Numbered from the stretch's first letter, positions 27,846 to 37,388 are shown. The stretch is 64,000 nt of DNA from Corallococcus sicarius (GCF_003611735.1 NZ_RAWG01000002.1:1-64000); one strand, 5' to 3'. A program made the numbers and translations. Notes: generated from the sequence alone by a model not told the origin.

Positions 27846-28550
27846 ATGCGATGGATGTCCCTGCTCCTGTGTGGATGGTGGCTGGGCTGTGCCGCAGCGG
27901 CGGATTCCCGGCCGCCCCTCTCGACCGAGGTCGCCTGGGAGGACTCCGCGCAAGGCGCTCACGAATGTGACGACAGCGGCGAAGACGTATGTCTGACCCC
28001 GGTGTGCTCCGACACGGGGTGCGCCCTGTATCGCTGCGAAGACCTGTCGCCGGGTCGGCTCGTCCGCACGCGCTCAGGGGCCACGCCTCCGGTGATGATC
28101 GCGCCGGGAAGCGGCGCCCAGCGGACATGGGGCAGCGCGCAGGGCCTCCCAGGAGACGCGCGGCCCGTCATGGTGTTCCGCTGGCATCGGCGCGAGAAGC
28201 TGCCCAGCGAGCTCCAACGGGAACGGGCCTACGAGGAGTGGTCACACAAGCCAAAGGAACGGCATCACCTCTTCCCCCAGGCCTTTCAGGACTACTTCGC
28301 GCGCAAGGGCATCAACGTGCATGACTACGTCTTCGCCATCGACGCGGAGGTCCATGCCCGCATCCACCGGGGGAAGAACGGCGGCCCCTGGAACGCCGAA
28401 TGGCGCGCATTCATCGAGCGCACCCTCGGCGAAGCCCCGAAGCACGAACACCTCGAGCACGCGGGCGCGCTCATCCAGAAGTTCTTCCTCGTCGGCTACA
28501 CGATGACCTACTGGCAAAGGGTCGACCTCACCCCCGTTCCCAGGGACTGA
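27846..28550 (+). CDS. SitA6-like polymorphic toxin lipoprotein (copy 2)
   Basis: A 234-residue lipoprotein of the same TIGR02269/DUF2380 family as 1282-1983. Lipobox WWLGC (Cys15), Cys-rich middle (CDDSGEDVCLTPVCSDTGC), a shared QGLPGDARPVMVFRWH block, and a C-terminal toxin domain with KERHHLFPQAF, INVHDYV, DAEVHARIHRG and GGPWN. Over the 57 residues around this block I count 40 identities to copy 1. The ATG MRWMSLLLCG is the only start giving a signal peptide; it lies 29 bases after the kinase-cyclase stop. It abuts its immunity gene with no spacer. Nuclease activity is inferred from motif appearance, delivery from the family. Confidence 0.87.
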   Translation: MRWMSLLLCGWWLGCAAAADSRPPLSTEVAWEDSAQGAHECDDSGEDVCLTPVCSDTGCALYRCEDLSPGRLVRTRSGATPPVMIAPGSGAQRTWGSAQGLPGDARPVMVFRWHRREKLPSELQRERAYEEWSHKPKERHHLFPQAFQDYFARKGINVHDYVFAIDAEVHARIHRGKNGGPWNAEWRAFIERTLGEAPKHEHLEHAGALIQKFFLVGYTMTYWQRVDLTPVPRD

Positions 28551-29264
28551 ATGCGCTACTTCGAGCTTCGAGAGTCCACGGACGCCACGCCCTGGACCGG
28601 TGAGTTTCGCGCGAGGAGACAGTGGGGCCTGCCCGGTGTGGCGTGCCCGACGTGCCACGCGGAGTGGAGCGGCGTGCTGTCCCATCCCGCCGTGGACCTC
28701 TCCCGCCTTCCAGAGCGACAGGCGTTCGAGACGCCGCGGTTGGAGCCCTACGCGGAATATGCTCGGCTCGCGGAGCAGGTCCGTTCCCTGCTTCCCCCCG
28801 GCGCGCTACTCCAGCCCGGTTGCACCTTCGGTCCGCTGCGTGGCACTGCGCAGGGACGATTCGGTCCCGTCACCGTCTTCCCCTCCTGGGAGATCTTCCT
28901 GCGCGAGGACGTCCTGACGTCCTTCCGAGCCAGCCCGCTGCGGGGACTGGTCCCGGTGCAGGCGGAGCTCTCCTTCCCGACGAAGGACTCGCAGCAACTC
29001 CACGAGCTTCAGCTGATCCCCACCGGCCGCCTGCACGAAGCCTGCCTTCCAGTGGGAAGACCACCACCGTGCGCGACGTGCGGGCGGCAGGGGTTCAGGG
29101 TGCCCCCCAAGCGGTGGCTGGATGCGGGTTCCCTGCCTGCCGACCTCGACATCTTCCGACTGGAGGACGCAGTGACGCTGATCATCGCCACCGAACGGTT
29201 CGTCGAGGCGCTCCGCGCGCTGGGCCCCAGCGATGTCGGAATCCTCGAAATCGAAGCGCGGTAG
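28551..29264 (+). CDS. SitI6-like double-CXXCG immunity protein (copy 2)
   Basis: A 237-residue cytoplasmic protein, paralogue of 562-1278; both begin MRYFE[IL]R. Cys pairs are CPTCH (C32, C35) and CATCG late in the protein, followed by VPPKRWLDAGSLPADLDIF and TERFVEALRALGPSDV. The first pair ends in His instead of the CG seen in copy 1. The ATG begins on the base after the toxin stop. The middle of the protein differs more from copy 1 than the ends do, as expected if immunity specificity resides there. Confidence 0.85.
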   Translation: MRYFELRESTDATPWTGEFRARRQWGLPGVACPTCHAEWSGVLSHPAVDLSRLPERQAFETPRLEPYAEYARLAEQVRSLLPPGALLQPGCTFGPLRGTAQGRFGPVTVFPSWEIFLREDVLTSFRASPLRGLVPVQAELSFPTKDSQQLHELQLIPTGRLHEACLPVGRPPPCATCGRQGFRVPPKRWLDAGSLPADLDIFRLEDAVTLIIATERFVEALRALGPSDVGILEIEAR

Positions 29265-29382
29265 TCCTGGTGCGGCCCGTGGAACGCGCTGTGTGTCACG
29301 GGCGCCGCGCCTTCGGCCCCGCGCTCAGGCCAGTGCCGCGCGGATCCGTTCGCACACGCCTTGCATCCACGCGGGCCCTCTC

Positions 29383-30183
29383 ATGCATCCCTTCCCCCTT
29401 CCGAGTCCCATGCTCCCACTGCGCGCCTGCGTCCTGCTGCTCCTGCTCTCCGCCTGTGCCTCCACGCCGCCTCCCGTCGTCGCCTCCACCCCCGCCACGG
29501 AGGAGACCGTGCTCGCGGAGGACGTGAGCGTCCGTCGCATCGCGCCCGGATTGTGGGTACACGTCACGAAGGCGAGCAAGGACTGGGGCAAGTGGAGCGG
29601 CACGCCCGCCAACGGACTCATCGCGGAGGACGGCGAGTCGTCCATCCTCGTCGACACGGGCTGGGAGCCCCGTCACGCCGAGGTACTGCTCACCTGGGCG
29701 CGCGACACGCTGCACCGCCCCGTGCGCGCCGCGCTGGTGACGCACTTCCACATGGACCGCGTCGGCGGCATCCCCGCGCTCGACGCACAGGGCATCCCCG
29801 TCCACGGCCGCGAGGACACCGCGCGTCGCGCCAGCGCCGCGGGCGACCCCGTGCCTGGGCAGCGCCTCTCGGATGCGCAGGACTTCGGACCGCTGTCGGT
29901 GTTCTTCCCGGGCGCAGGCCACGCACCCGACAACCTCGTCGTCTTCCACCCGGCCACGGGCGTCCTCTACGGAGGCTGCTTCGTGAAGGACGCGCAGGCG
30001 AAGGACCTGGGCAACCTGGGGGACGCGGACGTCACCGCCTGGCCCGCGAGCCTCCAGCGCACGCGCGAGCACTACCCCGACGTGCGCGTCATCGTGCCCG
30101 GCCACGAACTCCCCGGAGGACCGGAGCTGCTCGGCCACACCGAAGCCCTGCTGCGCGAAGCGCCAGGCGCCACCTCGCGCTGA
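29383..30183 (+). CDS. Subclass B1-like metallo-beta-lactamase lipoprotein
   Basis: A 266-residue MBL-fold protein with lipobox LLLLSAC (Cys25). The complete B1 zinc signature is readable: H121, H123, D125 with following Arg (THFHMDRVGG), H180 (PGAGHAPDN), C199 with K202 (YGGCFVKD), H241 (VPGHELPGG). The Cys ligand in GGCxVK and the DAW/Y...VVPGH ending are typical of B1 enzymes such as BcII rather than B2/B3 or glyoxalases. It should therefore hydrolyse beta-lactams in the periplasm or at the outer membrane. The start at 29410 (MLPLRAC) is an alternative giving a shorter signal. No resistance island or mobile element surrounds it; it looks chromosomal and native. Confidence 0.87.
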   Translation: MHPFPLPSPMLPLRACVLLLLLSACASTPPPVVASTPATEETVLAEDVSVRRIAPGLWVHVTKASKDWGKWSGTPANGLIAEDGESSILVDTGWEPRHAEVLLTWARDTLHRPVRAALVTHFHMDRVGGIPALDAQGIPVHGREDTARRASAAGDPVPGQRLSDAQDFGPLSVFFPGAGHAPDNLVVFHPATGVLYGGCFVKDAQAKDLGNLGDADVTAWPASLQRTREHYPDVRVIVPGHELPGGPELLGHTEALLREAPGATSR

Positions 30184-30188
30184 GCGCC

Positions 30189-30605
30189 TCAGTCATCCCG
30201 GCGGGCGTGGCCCTTCTTCTTTCCATGGCCGTGACCGTTGCCATGCCCCCGGTCGTCGTCATCCCAGTCGTCCCGGCCGCCGCCCTTGCCCTTCACCTTC
30301 TCGTTCACCTTGAGCAGGTTGCGCGAGTACGCGTCGTAGTCCAGGTGCAGGTGCCCCTTCGCCCCCGGAGCGAAGGCGCGCAGCTTCACCTTCCACACGT
30401 TGTTGCCGGTGAGGTGCGCCTCCTGCAACTCGCACTGGTACCCGCGCGAGCGGCACTGGTCGAACCCGCGCCGCACCGCCTCGTCGTAGTTCATCGCCAC
30501 CGGACGCGAAGGCGGCGGGCGCGGTGAGGGACGCGGGTGGCGGCTGTTCGCCACGATGCAACCCGACGAGAGCAGCAGGGTTCCCAGAAGCAGGGGCAAT
30601 TTCAT
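30189..30605 (-). CDS. Small lipoprotein with charged His/Lys/Asp-rich tail
   Basis: A 138-residue protein with signal and lipobox LLLSSGC (Cys16). The middle (NYDEAVRRGFDQCRSRGYQC...NNVWKVKLRAFAPGAKGHLHLDYDAYS) is compact with two cysteines; the end is low-complexity, alternating Gly, His, Lys and Asp (DDWDDDDRGHGNGHGHGKKK), possibly metal-binding. No family recognised. It is convergent with the lactamase gene, 5 bases between stops. Confidence 0.75.
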   Translation of the reverse strand: MKLPLLLGTLLLSSGCIVANSRHPRPSPRPPPSRPVAMNYDEAVRRGFDQCRSRGYQCELQEAHLTGNNVWKVKLRAFAPGAKGHLHLDYDAYSRNLLKVNEKVKGKGGGRDDWDDDDRGHGNGHGHGKKKGHARRDD

Positions 30606-30675
30606 GCGCGAGATGACGCCACACCTGCGCCCGGATTCAAACAGGCCCCCCGTATGGCCTCTGACTGCCGTGAGG

Positions 30676-31599
30676 CTACAAACCTCCAGGGGAGGCGAAC
30701 GCGACGAACAACTCTCCGGCAAGGTAGGCGCGCAGCCCCTTGCTCGCCGGTCGGATGTAGTCGTTGAGCAGCGCGCCCTTCGCCTGGCGGTGCACCGTCG
30801 GGAACGCGAGGTTCATGTGGCTGCGCGCCACACCCTTGCCGCCACGGTGGATGAACGTCACGGTGCCGTCCGGATCCACGCGCTCGACGACCGCGACGTG
30901 CGTCATCCCGTCGTTGCGCTTGCCGTCGCGGTTGCGGTCGTACGTCTCGCGGAAGAACGCCAGGTCCCCGGGCCTCGGCTTCAGCCGGTGCACCGCGCCC
31001 GCCGCCTGCGCGCGCCGGAAGATGCCCGTCACCGCGTTCTCCCCCGCGAGGAAGCCGTGCGCGACCAGGTCGATGCCGGCCTGCAGGTACGCCAGCCGCA
31101 CCAGCCCGGAGCAGTCATTGGGCACGGAGCGATCCAACTTCCGCGCGCCCACCAGCTGCGCCGCGCGGGCCACGATGCCCCGAGCCTGCTTCGACGGCGG
31201 CGGCAACAGCTCATCCCAGAAGCCGCCCGGGCCCTGCGTGGGCCCCGTGAAGAGCGCCGCGGCCTCCAGCGCCGCCGCGATGACCCCCGCCTCCTCCGGC
31301 AGCCCGCGAGGGTCCGCCGCCATCAGCGCCGCCAGGGAATCCCGACCCTCCGGCGTCACGAACTCCAGGGGCGGCGGGGCCTCCGCCTTCACGCCCAGTG
31401 CGCCCTCGGCGCCCACCGCCGCGACCCTCGGCGACCCCCGGGGAGCAGCGGTGGTTTCGGTGGACGGAGGCCCCCACGCCGTCTTGGGAGCGACGTCCGG
31501 GACGTGCGCACAACCCACCAGGGAGCCCAGCGACAGCAGGATGACGAGCGACGAACGGCGCAGCAGCAACAAGTCCTCCGGGGGTGAACGCCGGCGCAT
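30676..31599 (-). CDS. NlpC/P60-like cell-wall peptidase lipoprotein
   Basis: A 307-residue lipoprotein (lipobox GSLVGC, Cys30). A Pro/Ala-rich linker leads to a C-terminal papain-like domain of the NlpC/P60 type: catalytic Cys in VPNDCSGLVRLAY and a candidate catalytic His in DGMTHVAVVERV, with FIHRGGKG after it. Such enzymes cut peptide stems of peptidoglycan. The stretch GENAVTGIFRRAQ between the two catalytic motifs is longer than in minimal NlpC domains. It lies 70 bases upstream of the small lipoprotein gene on the same strand. Confidence 0.82.
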   Translation of the reverse strand: MRRRSPPEDLLLLRRSSLVILLSLGSLVGCAHVPDVAPKTAWGPPSTETTAAPRGSPRVAAVGAEGALGVKAEAPPPLEFVTPEGRDSLAALMAADPRGLPEEAGVIAAALEAAALFTGPTQGPGGFWDELLPPPSKQARGIVARAAQLVGARKLDRSVPNDCSGLVRLAYLQAGIDLVAHGFLAGENAVTGIFRRAQAAGAVHRLKPRPGDLAFFRETYDRNRDGKRNDGMTHVAVVERVDPDGTVTFIHRGGKGVARSHMNLAFPTVHRQAKGALLNDYIRPASKGLRAYLAGELFVAFASPGGL

Positions 31600-31632
31600 T
31601 CAACCCCGGAATCGTTGTACGTCAAACAGCGA

Positions 31633-34600
31633 TCACCCCTCCCAGGTCGCGAGCAGGTCTCGCACCCGGGCGTACCTCTGGAGGAGGGCTGCACGGTGGG
31701 CGCTGAGCACCACCATGAAACCCACCACCAGCAGCCCCAGCAGCGACAGGAACGCGGCCCCCACGCGGTGGTCGCGCATGCCGAAGCGCACCAGGTTGGC
31801 GGCCACGGCCGTCACGAGGAACGCCGAGCCCAGGTACACGTAGGAGCGGATCCGCAGCGCGATGCCCGCGCCCACGCCCACGAGGCAGAGGAAGACGCAC
31901 AGGAGCATCGCCTCGCCGTCGTTGAAGAGCAGCGGCTTCCAGGCCCCGGCCACGTAGATGCACGTCACCGCCACGGCGCGCAGCTGCGCGTAGGCGTCCT
32001 GCGACAGCCCGCCCCGGAAGACGCGCAAGAGGGCCAGCACGGACAGGCCCGCGGGGATGGCGTAGTACTGCGGCTCGCCGGTGCCGGTGCCCAGCCACAC
32101 GAAGAACAGCGCCGTGTTGAAGGCCGCGACGGACACGAGCGACGCCGGGCCCTTCGTCTTCGAACACGCCGCGAGCGCCGCGAAGTGCGCCGCGTAGCCC
32201 ACGAGCAGCGCCACCGCCACGAAGGGCTCGCCCCACGGCAGCGACAGCAGGCCCGCCAGGGGGAACAGCCACGCGCCCGCGATGGACGGACGGCGGAAGG
32301 CCTTCAGGCCCGCGCCTTCACGCCGCACGAACAGGTACAGGCCGGTGAAGACCGCGCCGCCGATGAGCGACGCCAGGCTGTCCGGGGCGCTGGGGCTCGC
32401 GCCCACGCCGATGAGGCGCACGCAGAGGTAGCCCGCCGCGACCACCGCCTGCGCCATCCACGCCGCGGCTTCGTCCTCCTCCTTCGCCGCGCGCCGCACC
32501 AGGGCGAAGAGCAGGAAGACGAGCCCGCCGCACGCCACCCACGCCTCGCGCGACGCGCCGCCCGGGACGTGCACCGTCATCACCGCGAGCACCACCTCCG
32601 CGAGCGCCACGCCGGAGAAGCCCAGGCCCATGGGCCCGCGCACCTTCCGGCCCGCCACCGTCAGCACCAGCGTGGCGAGCAGCGCGCTCGCCGCGCCGAA
32701 GTACGGGAGGATGAACTCCGCGCCCCGGCCGGTGGAGTACACCGCGCCGAAGTGCACGATGAGCGCGTGGACGGCGAAGAGGGACGCAGCCCAGCCCAGC
32801 CATTCACGCTCGCGGCGGCGCAGCACCACCGTCCACGCGGTGGCCCAGGCGAAGAGCACGCACACCGGCATCCCGGGGTGCTTCAAGTGCCGCAGGCCCG
32901 CGAGCGACAACAGCGCCAGCACCGCGCCGCCGTGATGCAGCGCCGCGCCCACCGCCACGCCCCGCGCGTCCAGCCCGAAGCCCACCAGCGCCAGCACCAG
33001 GCCCACGCCGGCCAGGATGGCGGGCGCCCACAGCGGCGGCACCGCGGCGACCAGCACCGCGCCCAGCAGGGCCGTGGCGCCGTTCATCATCAGGCGCTCG
33101 CGCGTCACCATCAGCACCAGCGCCGTGGCACCCGCCACCAGCGCCACCGGAAGGGGCAGCGCGCCCGGGCCCGCGTTCACCAGCCACAGCCCCAGCAGCA
33201 ACGTCAGGGTGCCGGCGCTGCCCACCCACAGGGGCTCGCTCCACGTGCCCTCGATGCCCGGCGTGAGGCGGGCCATCACGTTCGTCAGTGTGCGCTGCAC
33301 GGCGCCGGACTGGCACGCCGCGGACAGCAGCGCGGCGGCCAGGGCCACGCCCGCGACGAGCGGCCCCGCCTCCGGGCGCCACGAACCGGACTCCACCGCC
33401 AGGCCGATGGGCGCGAGCGAGAACGCCCACACCGCCGCGGTGAGCAGCCACCGCTGGGACAGCAGGAAGGTCGCCGCCAGCAGCACGCCACCCAACGCCG
33501 TCAGCGCAGCGGGCGTCGGCGAGGAGAGGACGGAGAGCAGCGTCACGGCCAGCGCGCCACCCACGGCGGTGGGCCGCAGCGCTTCGTCGCGAGCGCCCCG
33601 GAAGAAGGCCGCCACCGCGCCGGGCACGTGGTGCGCCGCCAGGGCGAGGGCCAGCAGGAGGACGGTGGCGAAGGGCCGCGCCTCCGGGATGAACATCAGG
33701 AGCGCGGAGGCGACGCCCACGCGCAAGGACGGCAGGGGCCCCGTCATGAGCACCAGCGCGACCGCGGAGACCAGGGCCGCGCGCTGCTCCGGCACCAGCA
33801 GCGACAGCACGCCCAGGGCCGCGACGGCCACCTGCATCCACTTCGACAGCGCGTGACGCGGGGCTTCGTCAGCGGAGCGCAGCAGCAGCGAGGCCGCGGA
33901 CGGCACGTGCTCCGCGACGCGCACCAGCAGCAGCGGGTAGAGCGGCAGCAGCGCCACCCACGCGGGAGGCGTGCCCACGGCCACGATGCCCACCAGGCCG
34001 AAGGGCACCATCAGCGCCGCGGCGAAGGGCTGGCGCAGCGTGCGCGTCCACAAGAGCGGCAGCAGCGCGGGGCCCAGGAGCGCGAGCAGCGTGGCGCCGG
34101 GAGCCCGTGCCAGCGAATGGCCCTCCCAGCACACCGTGGACGCGACCAGCACCGCCATCGCGGTCAGCGTGGAGACGAGCGAGAAGGACTGGCCGCCCGT
34201 GGCGATGCGCCGCACGGCGGGCACGTCGTCCAGCAGGGCCAGGACGCTGAGGAACGTGGCCAGGCCCAGCAGGGCCAGCGGCCCCACCGTGTACAGCGCG
34301 ACGCCCGCCTCGATGGTGGCCATCAACACGCCCAGCGTGGAGGGCAGCGCGCGCGTGGTGAAGAGGGCCGCGAGCGCCGCGCCCAGCAGGAACACGGTCT
34401 GCTGGCCCGGGGGCGCCAGCTCCACCGGGACCAGCGGCAGGACGAGCGCGAGGATGCCCGCGGTGACGGTGCTCGCGCTGCGGCCCTTGTGCGCGGCCAC
34501 CACCGAAGCGAGGAGCGACGCCGCGATGAGCAGGACCAGCGACACCGCCGGCGGCAGGTGCCACCCCGAGTAGTACCAGGGGACGTCCGGCAGCAGCGCG

Positions 34601-37299
34601 AGCCCCACGAGCACGACCGCGAACGGCCGCACGACCGGGAAGGTGCGCGACACCACCGCCACCGTCGCGGCGGCGGTGAGGAGCACGGGGCCCAGGAAGG
34701 GCTGCTGGGCCACCAGTCCCCAGCTCACGGCGAGCCCCGCGTACAGGAGGGCCGGGATGCCCAGCCGCTTGAGCAGGCCGCCGCGCTCGCCGAGCAGCGC
34801 GAGCACCAGCGCCCCACCCACCATCGACGCGAGCACCGCCTGCGTGGAGTGCACGGTGGCGAGCTTCGGCAGGAGGGCCGCGGCGAGGAAGGCGCCATAG
34901 GCCACGTAGCCGTCGTTGCGCAGCCGGAACGCGGCCACCAGCACGCCCGCGCTTCCCAGCGCCATGCCCATGACGGGCGCGGCGGTGGCGCGGGTGCCCA
35001 GCGCGAGGCAGAAGGCGCTCGTCGCGAGGACGCCAACGACCGCGCTCAGGAAGCGCTGCGTGCGCGCATCCTCCAGGCGCCACACGAGACCCGCGAGGCC
35101 CAGGGCCAGTACACCCGCGATGACGGTCGCGGTCCCCAGACCGAAGGCGATGGCTCCGGAGATCGGCAGGACCGCGAAGAGCACGGAGCCCACGGCGGTG
35201 AGCGGGAAGCGCTTGAACAGCAGGCCCGCGCCCAGCGACAGCACGGCCAGCGCGAGCGTGGCGAAGAAGGCCGGGCGCGCGTCGGTGCCCAGGTGTCCGT
35301 AGAGCGCGAACGCGGGCGCGGCCCAGGTGGTGGCGCGCAGGAGCACATCGGCGATGCCCAGGTCGCGCGCGGCGCCGGAGCTGGCGGAGCTGTCGGAGCG
35401 CTCACCGCGACGCTGGAGGCGGAACGCGAGCACCAGGCCCGCGAGCACGAACGGGATGGCCGTCAGCGCGCCGTACTGGAAGGGCAACACCTCCGAGGGC
35501 GGGTAGCCCAGGCGCGTCTTCAGCGCGTTGAGCAGGACCGTCGCCGCATGAGGGACCAGTTGCACGCTGGACGCATAGGAGAGGTAGGCGCCCGCGTACG
35601 CGGGGTAGAGCCACGGCAGGCGCGACACGGGCCCACGCGACAGGGCCACCAGCGTGCCGGTGAAGATGGCGGCGGTGAGGAAGAGGGCCGGCGTGGTGCC
35701 ACCGATGGCGCCCGCGAGGCAGGCCACCTGGAGCGCCACGGTGCCGATGGCGAGCGGATCCGCGGAACGTTCAGCGTCAAGCGTGCGGAAGCGCAGGCAG
35801 GTGGCGAGCAGGAAGGCGACGAAGGGCGCGTAGGTGCCGGCGGGGACGGAGGCGTCCGCGGAGCCCAGGGCCAGGTGCAACCGGATGGCGAACAGCGCGG
35901 TCAGGTACAGGGGCGCGGCAATCGCGAACGCGAGCGCATCCCCCTTGCGCGGGGTGGTGAGCGGCTTGCTGGACAGCAGGAAGAAGAGGAGGCACGGCAG
36001 CGCGTTGAGCCACACCGCCGGAGCGCCCAGCCGCGCGGCCAGGGGGGCGAGCCCCATGATGAGCGTGGCGCCGACGAGGCCCACCTGGATGAACGGGCGC
36101 GAGGGGGCGTCGAAGGACTCGGCGGGCTTGCGTGCGAGGAACGCGGCGACGCCGGCCCAGACGAAGAGCAGCGGCACGAGCAGCGCGGGGTGCACGCCGT
36201 CGAGTTGGAGGGACTCACCGAAGCCCATGGGCCCCAGCGCGACGCCGCCCAGCGGGGCCACGGCGGAGCCGATGAGGCCGAGGATGTGGCCCGGCTTGCG
36301 CAGGGACTCGCGGCGGGCGAGGAAGCCGCCCCAGACGGAGAAGCCGACGGAGTAGCCCACGGTCATGAGGAAGACGGTGAGCGAGCGGGTGACGGAGGTC
36401 ATCCCGGCCCAGGACTCGAAGACGAAGTAGAGCGTGCCGGAGAGGATGAGGAACGCGCCGATGAACCACGCGATGCTCTCGTAGAGGAACGGCCGCCACA
36501 CGCGGCTCCACGACGACGCCTCCTCGACGAGGCGCGCGGTGCGACCCGCGGGCGCGGGCGGATCCATGAACGGCTCGGCGGGGTTCGGCGGGAGCCGGCG
36601 GGACGCGGCCGCGCGCTGCTCGTTCACGGCGCGCGCGCGGGACTCAGCTGCGCGCTGCTCGTTCACTGCGCGCGCGCGGGACTCGGCGGACAACCGGGTG
36701 GCCACGGGGAGGCGACCGGCCACGGTGTCCGGGGTGGCGACGCCCAGGGACGCGGCGGCGTCATGCACGGTGAAGCGCGCAGCGGCGGCGCTCACCAGCT
36801 TGGGGGCCTCCGGAACAACGGCCTCCGTGAGCGCATGAGCCACGGGCGCTTCGGAAGCCTCGGGCGCGTCGGCGGTGACGTTCGCGACCTGGGCTTCAGC
36901 GGGGACAGAAGCTGTCGCGGCAGCCTCCGGCGCGGCGAACATCACGGGACCGACGGCAGCGGCCCCCTCCCCCATCGGCGTGGGCACGAACTCGTTCGTG
37001 GGGAAGGCTTCGTTCGGGACTGCGACCGGCTCAGGCGCGGGCGTCAGCGCTTCAGCGGGCGTCTCGGTGAGAATGGAGAGGAGGACGCGGGCCTGTCGCT
37101 CGTAGCGTTCGGTGAGCCAGCGGCGCACGTGGGCGGGCACATCGGAGGCTTCCCAGCGCGGGGCCTCGTCCAGGAGGAAGTGGACGTGCGCGAGCTCGGC
37201 CTCGATGGCGGAGCGGGCTCGGGCGGACAGCGAGGTGCCGCAGAGAACGCACTGGCGCGCACTTCCCAGGCGTTCTTGTCGGCAGGCAGGACAGTACAT
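31633..37299 (-). CDS. Very large polytopic membrane protein with N-terminal zinc ribbon
   Basis: An 1888-residue protein. N-terminus MYCPACRQERLG...CVLCG is a zinc ribbon (C3, C6, C17, C20). Then come a soluble helical stretch (HVHFLLDEAPRWEASDVPAHVRRWLTER), an Ala/Glu/Val-rich low-complexity region with a 13-residue tandem duplication (ESRARAVNEQRAA), and from about residue 240 to the end several dozen hydrophobic helices with very short loops. The first membrane block (WRPFLYESIAWFIGAFLILSGTLYFV) resembles DUF2157/DUF2339-type membrane proteins. No transporter or enzyme motif stands out in the loops. The start at the zinc ribbon is preferred over an upstream extension. Function unknown. 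Confidence 0.88.
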   Translation of the reverse strand: MYCPACRQERLGSARQCVLCGTSLSARARSAIEAELAHVHFLLDEAPRWEASDVPAHVRRWLTERYERQARVLLSILTETPAEALTPAPEPVAVPNEAFPTNEFVPTPMGEGAAAVGPVMFAAPEAAATASVPAEAQVANVTADAPEASEAPVAHALTEAVVPEAPKLVSAAAARFTVHDAAASLGVATPDTVAGRLPVATRLSAESRARAVNEQRAAESRARAVNEQRAAASRRLPPNPAEPFMDPPAPAGRTARLVEEASSWSRVWRPFLYESIAWFIGAFLILSGTLYFVFESWAGMTSVTRSLTVFLMTVGYSVGFSVWGGFLARRESLRKPGHILGLIGSAVAPLGGVALGPMGFGESLQLDGVHPALLVPLLFVWAGVAAFLARKPAESFDAPSRPFIQVGLVGATLIMGLAPLAARLGAPAVWLNALPCLLFFLLSSKPLTTPRKGDALAFAIAAPLYLTALFAIRLHLALGSADASVPAGTYAPFVAFLLATCLRFRTLDAERSADPLAIGTVALQVACLAGAIGGTTPALFLTAAIFTGTLVALSRGPVSRLPWLYPAYAGAYLSYASSVQLVPHAATVLLNALKTRLGYPPSEVLPFQYGALTAIPFVLAGLVLAFRLQRRGERSDSSASSGAARDLGIADVLLRATTWAAPAFALYGHLGTDARPAFFATLALAVLSLGAGLLFKRFPLTAVGSVLFAVLPISGAIAFGLGTATVIAGVLALGLAGLVWRLEDARTQRFLSAVVGVLATSAFCLALGTRATAAPVMGMALGSAGVLVAAFRLRNDGYVAYGAFLAAALLPKLATVHSTQAVLASMVGGALVLALLGERGGLLKRLGIPALLYAGLAVSWGLVAQQPFLGPVLLTAAATVAVVSRTFPVVRPFAVVLVGLALLPDVPWYYSGWHLPPAVSLVLLIAASLLASVVAAHKGRSASTVTAGILALVLPLVPVELAPPGQQTVFLLGAALAALFTTRALPSTLGVLMATIEAGVALYTVGPLALLGLATFLSVLALLDDVPAVRRIATGGQSFSLVSTLTAMAVLVASTVCWEGHSLARAPGATLLALLGPALLPLLWTRTLRQPFAAALMVPFGLVGIVAVGTPPAWVALLPLYPLLLVRVAEHVPSAASLLLRSADEAPRHALSKWMQVAVAALGVLSLLVPEQRAALVSAVALVLMTGPLPSLRVGVASALLMFIPEARPFATVLLLALALAAHHVPGAVAAFFRGARDEALRPTAVGGALAVTLLSVLSSPTPAALTALGGVLLAATFLLSQRWLLTAAVWAFSLAPIGLAVESGSWRPEAGPLVAGVALAAALLSAACQSGAVQRTLTNVMARLTPGIEGTWSEPLWVGSAGTLTLLLGLWLVNAGPGALPLPVALVAGATALVLMVTRERLMMNGATALLGAVLVAAVPPLWAPAILAGVGLVLALVGFGLDARGVAVGAALHHGGAVLALLSLAGLRHLKHPGMPVCVLFAWATAWTVVLRRREREWLGWAASLFAVHALIVHFGAVYSTGRGAEFILPYFGAASALLATLVLTVAGRKVRGPMGLGFSGVALAEVVLAVMTVHVPGGASREAWVACGGLVFLLFALVRRAAKEEDEAAAWMAQAVVAAGYLCVRLIGVGASPSAPDSLASLIGGAVFTGLYLFVRREGAGLKAFRRPSIAGAWLFPLAGLLSLPWGEPFVAVALLVGYAAHFAALAACSKTKGPASLVSVAAFNTALFFVWLGTGTGEPQYYAIPAGLSVLALLRVFRGGLSQDAYAQLRAVAVTCIYVAGAWKPLLFNDGEAMLLCVFLCLVGVGAGIALRIRSYVYLGSAFLVTAVAANLVRFGMRDHRVGAAFLSLLGLLVVGFMVVLSAHRAALLQRYARVRDLLATWEG
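36611..36688 (-). repeat. Two-copy 39-bp tandem repeat inside the large membrane protein gene
   Basis: Units 36611-36649 and 36650-36688 differ at a few positions and encode a duplicated 13-residue, charge-rich block in the linker between the zinc ribbon and the first membrane helix. In-frame, so length change would be tolerated. Confidence 0.8.
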
Positions 37300-37388
37300 G
37301 GAACTTCCCCCTCTACAACGGACGTGCCACGGACAATGCCCTGGAAGGTCGCGGGATTGAAATCCACGGGGGGTGCGGTGGGCGCGTG

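Noticed and set aside
25123-28128. 1001-codon minus-strand frame across the kinase-cyclase gene
   Set aside because: His/Arg/Gln-rich, overlaps a gene with clear kinase motifs and runs through two other genes.
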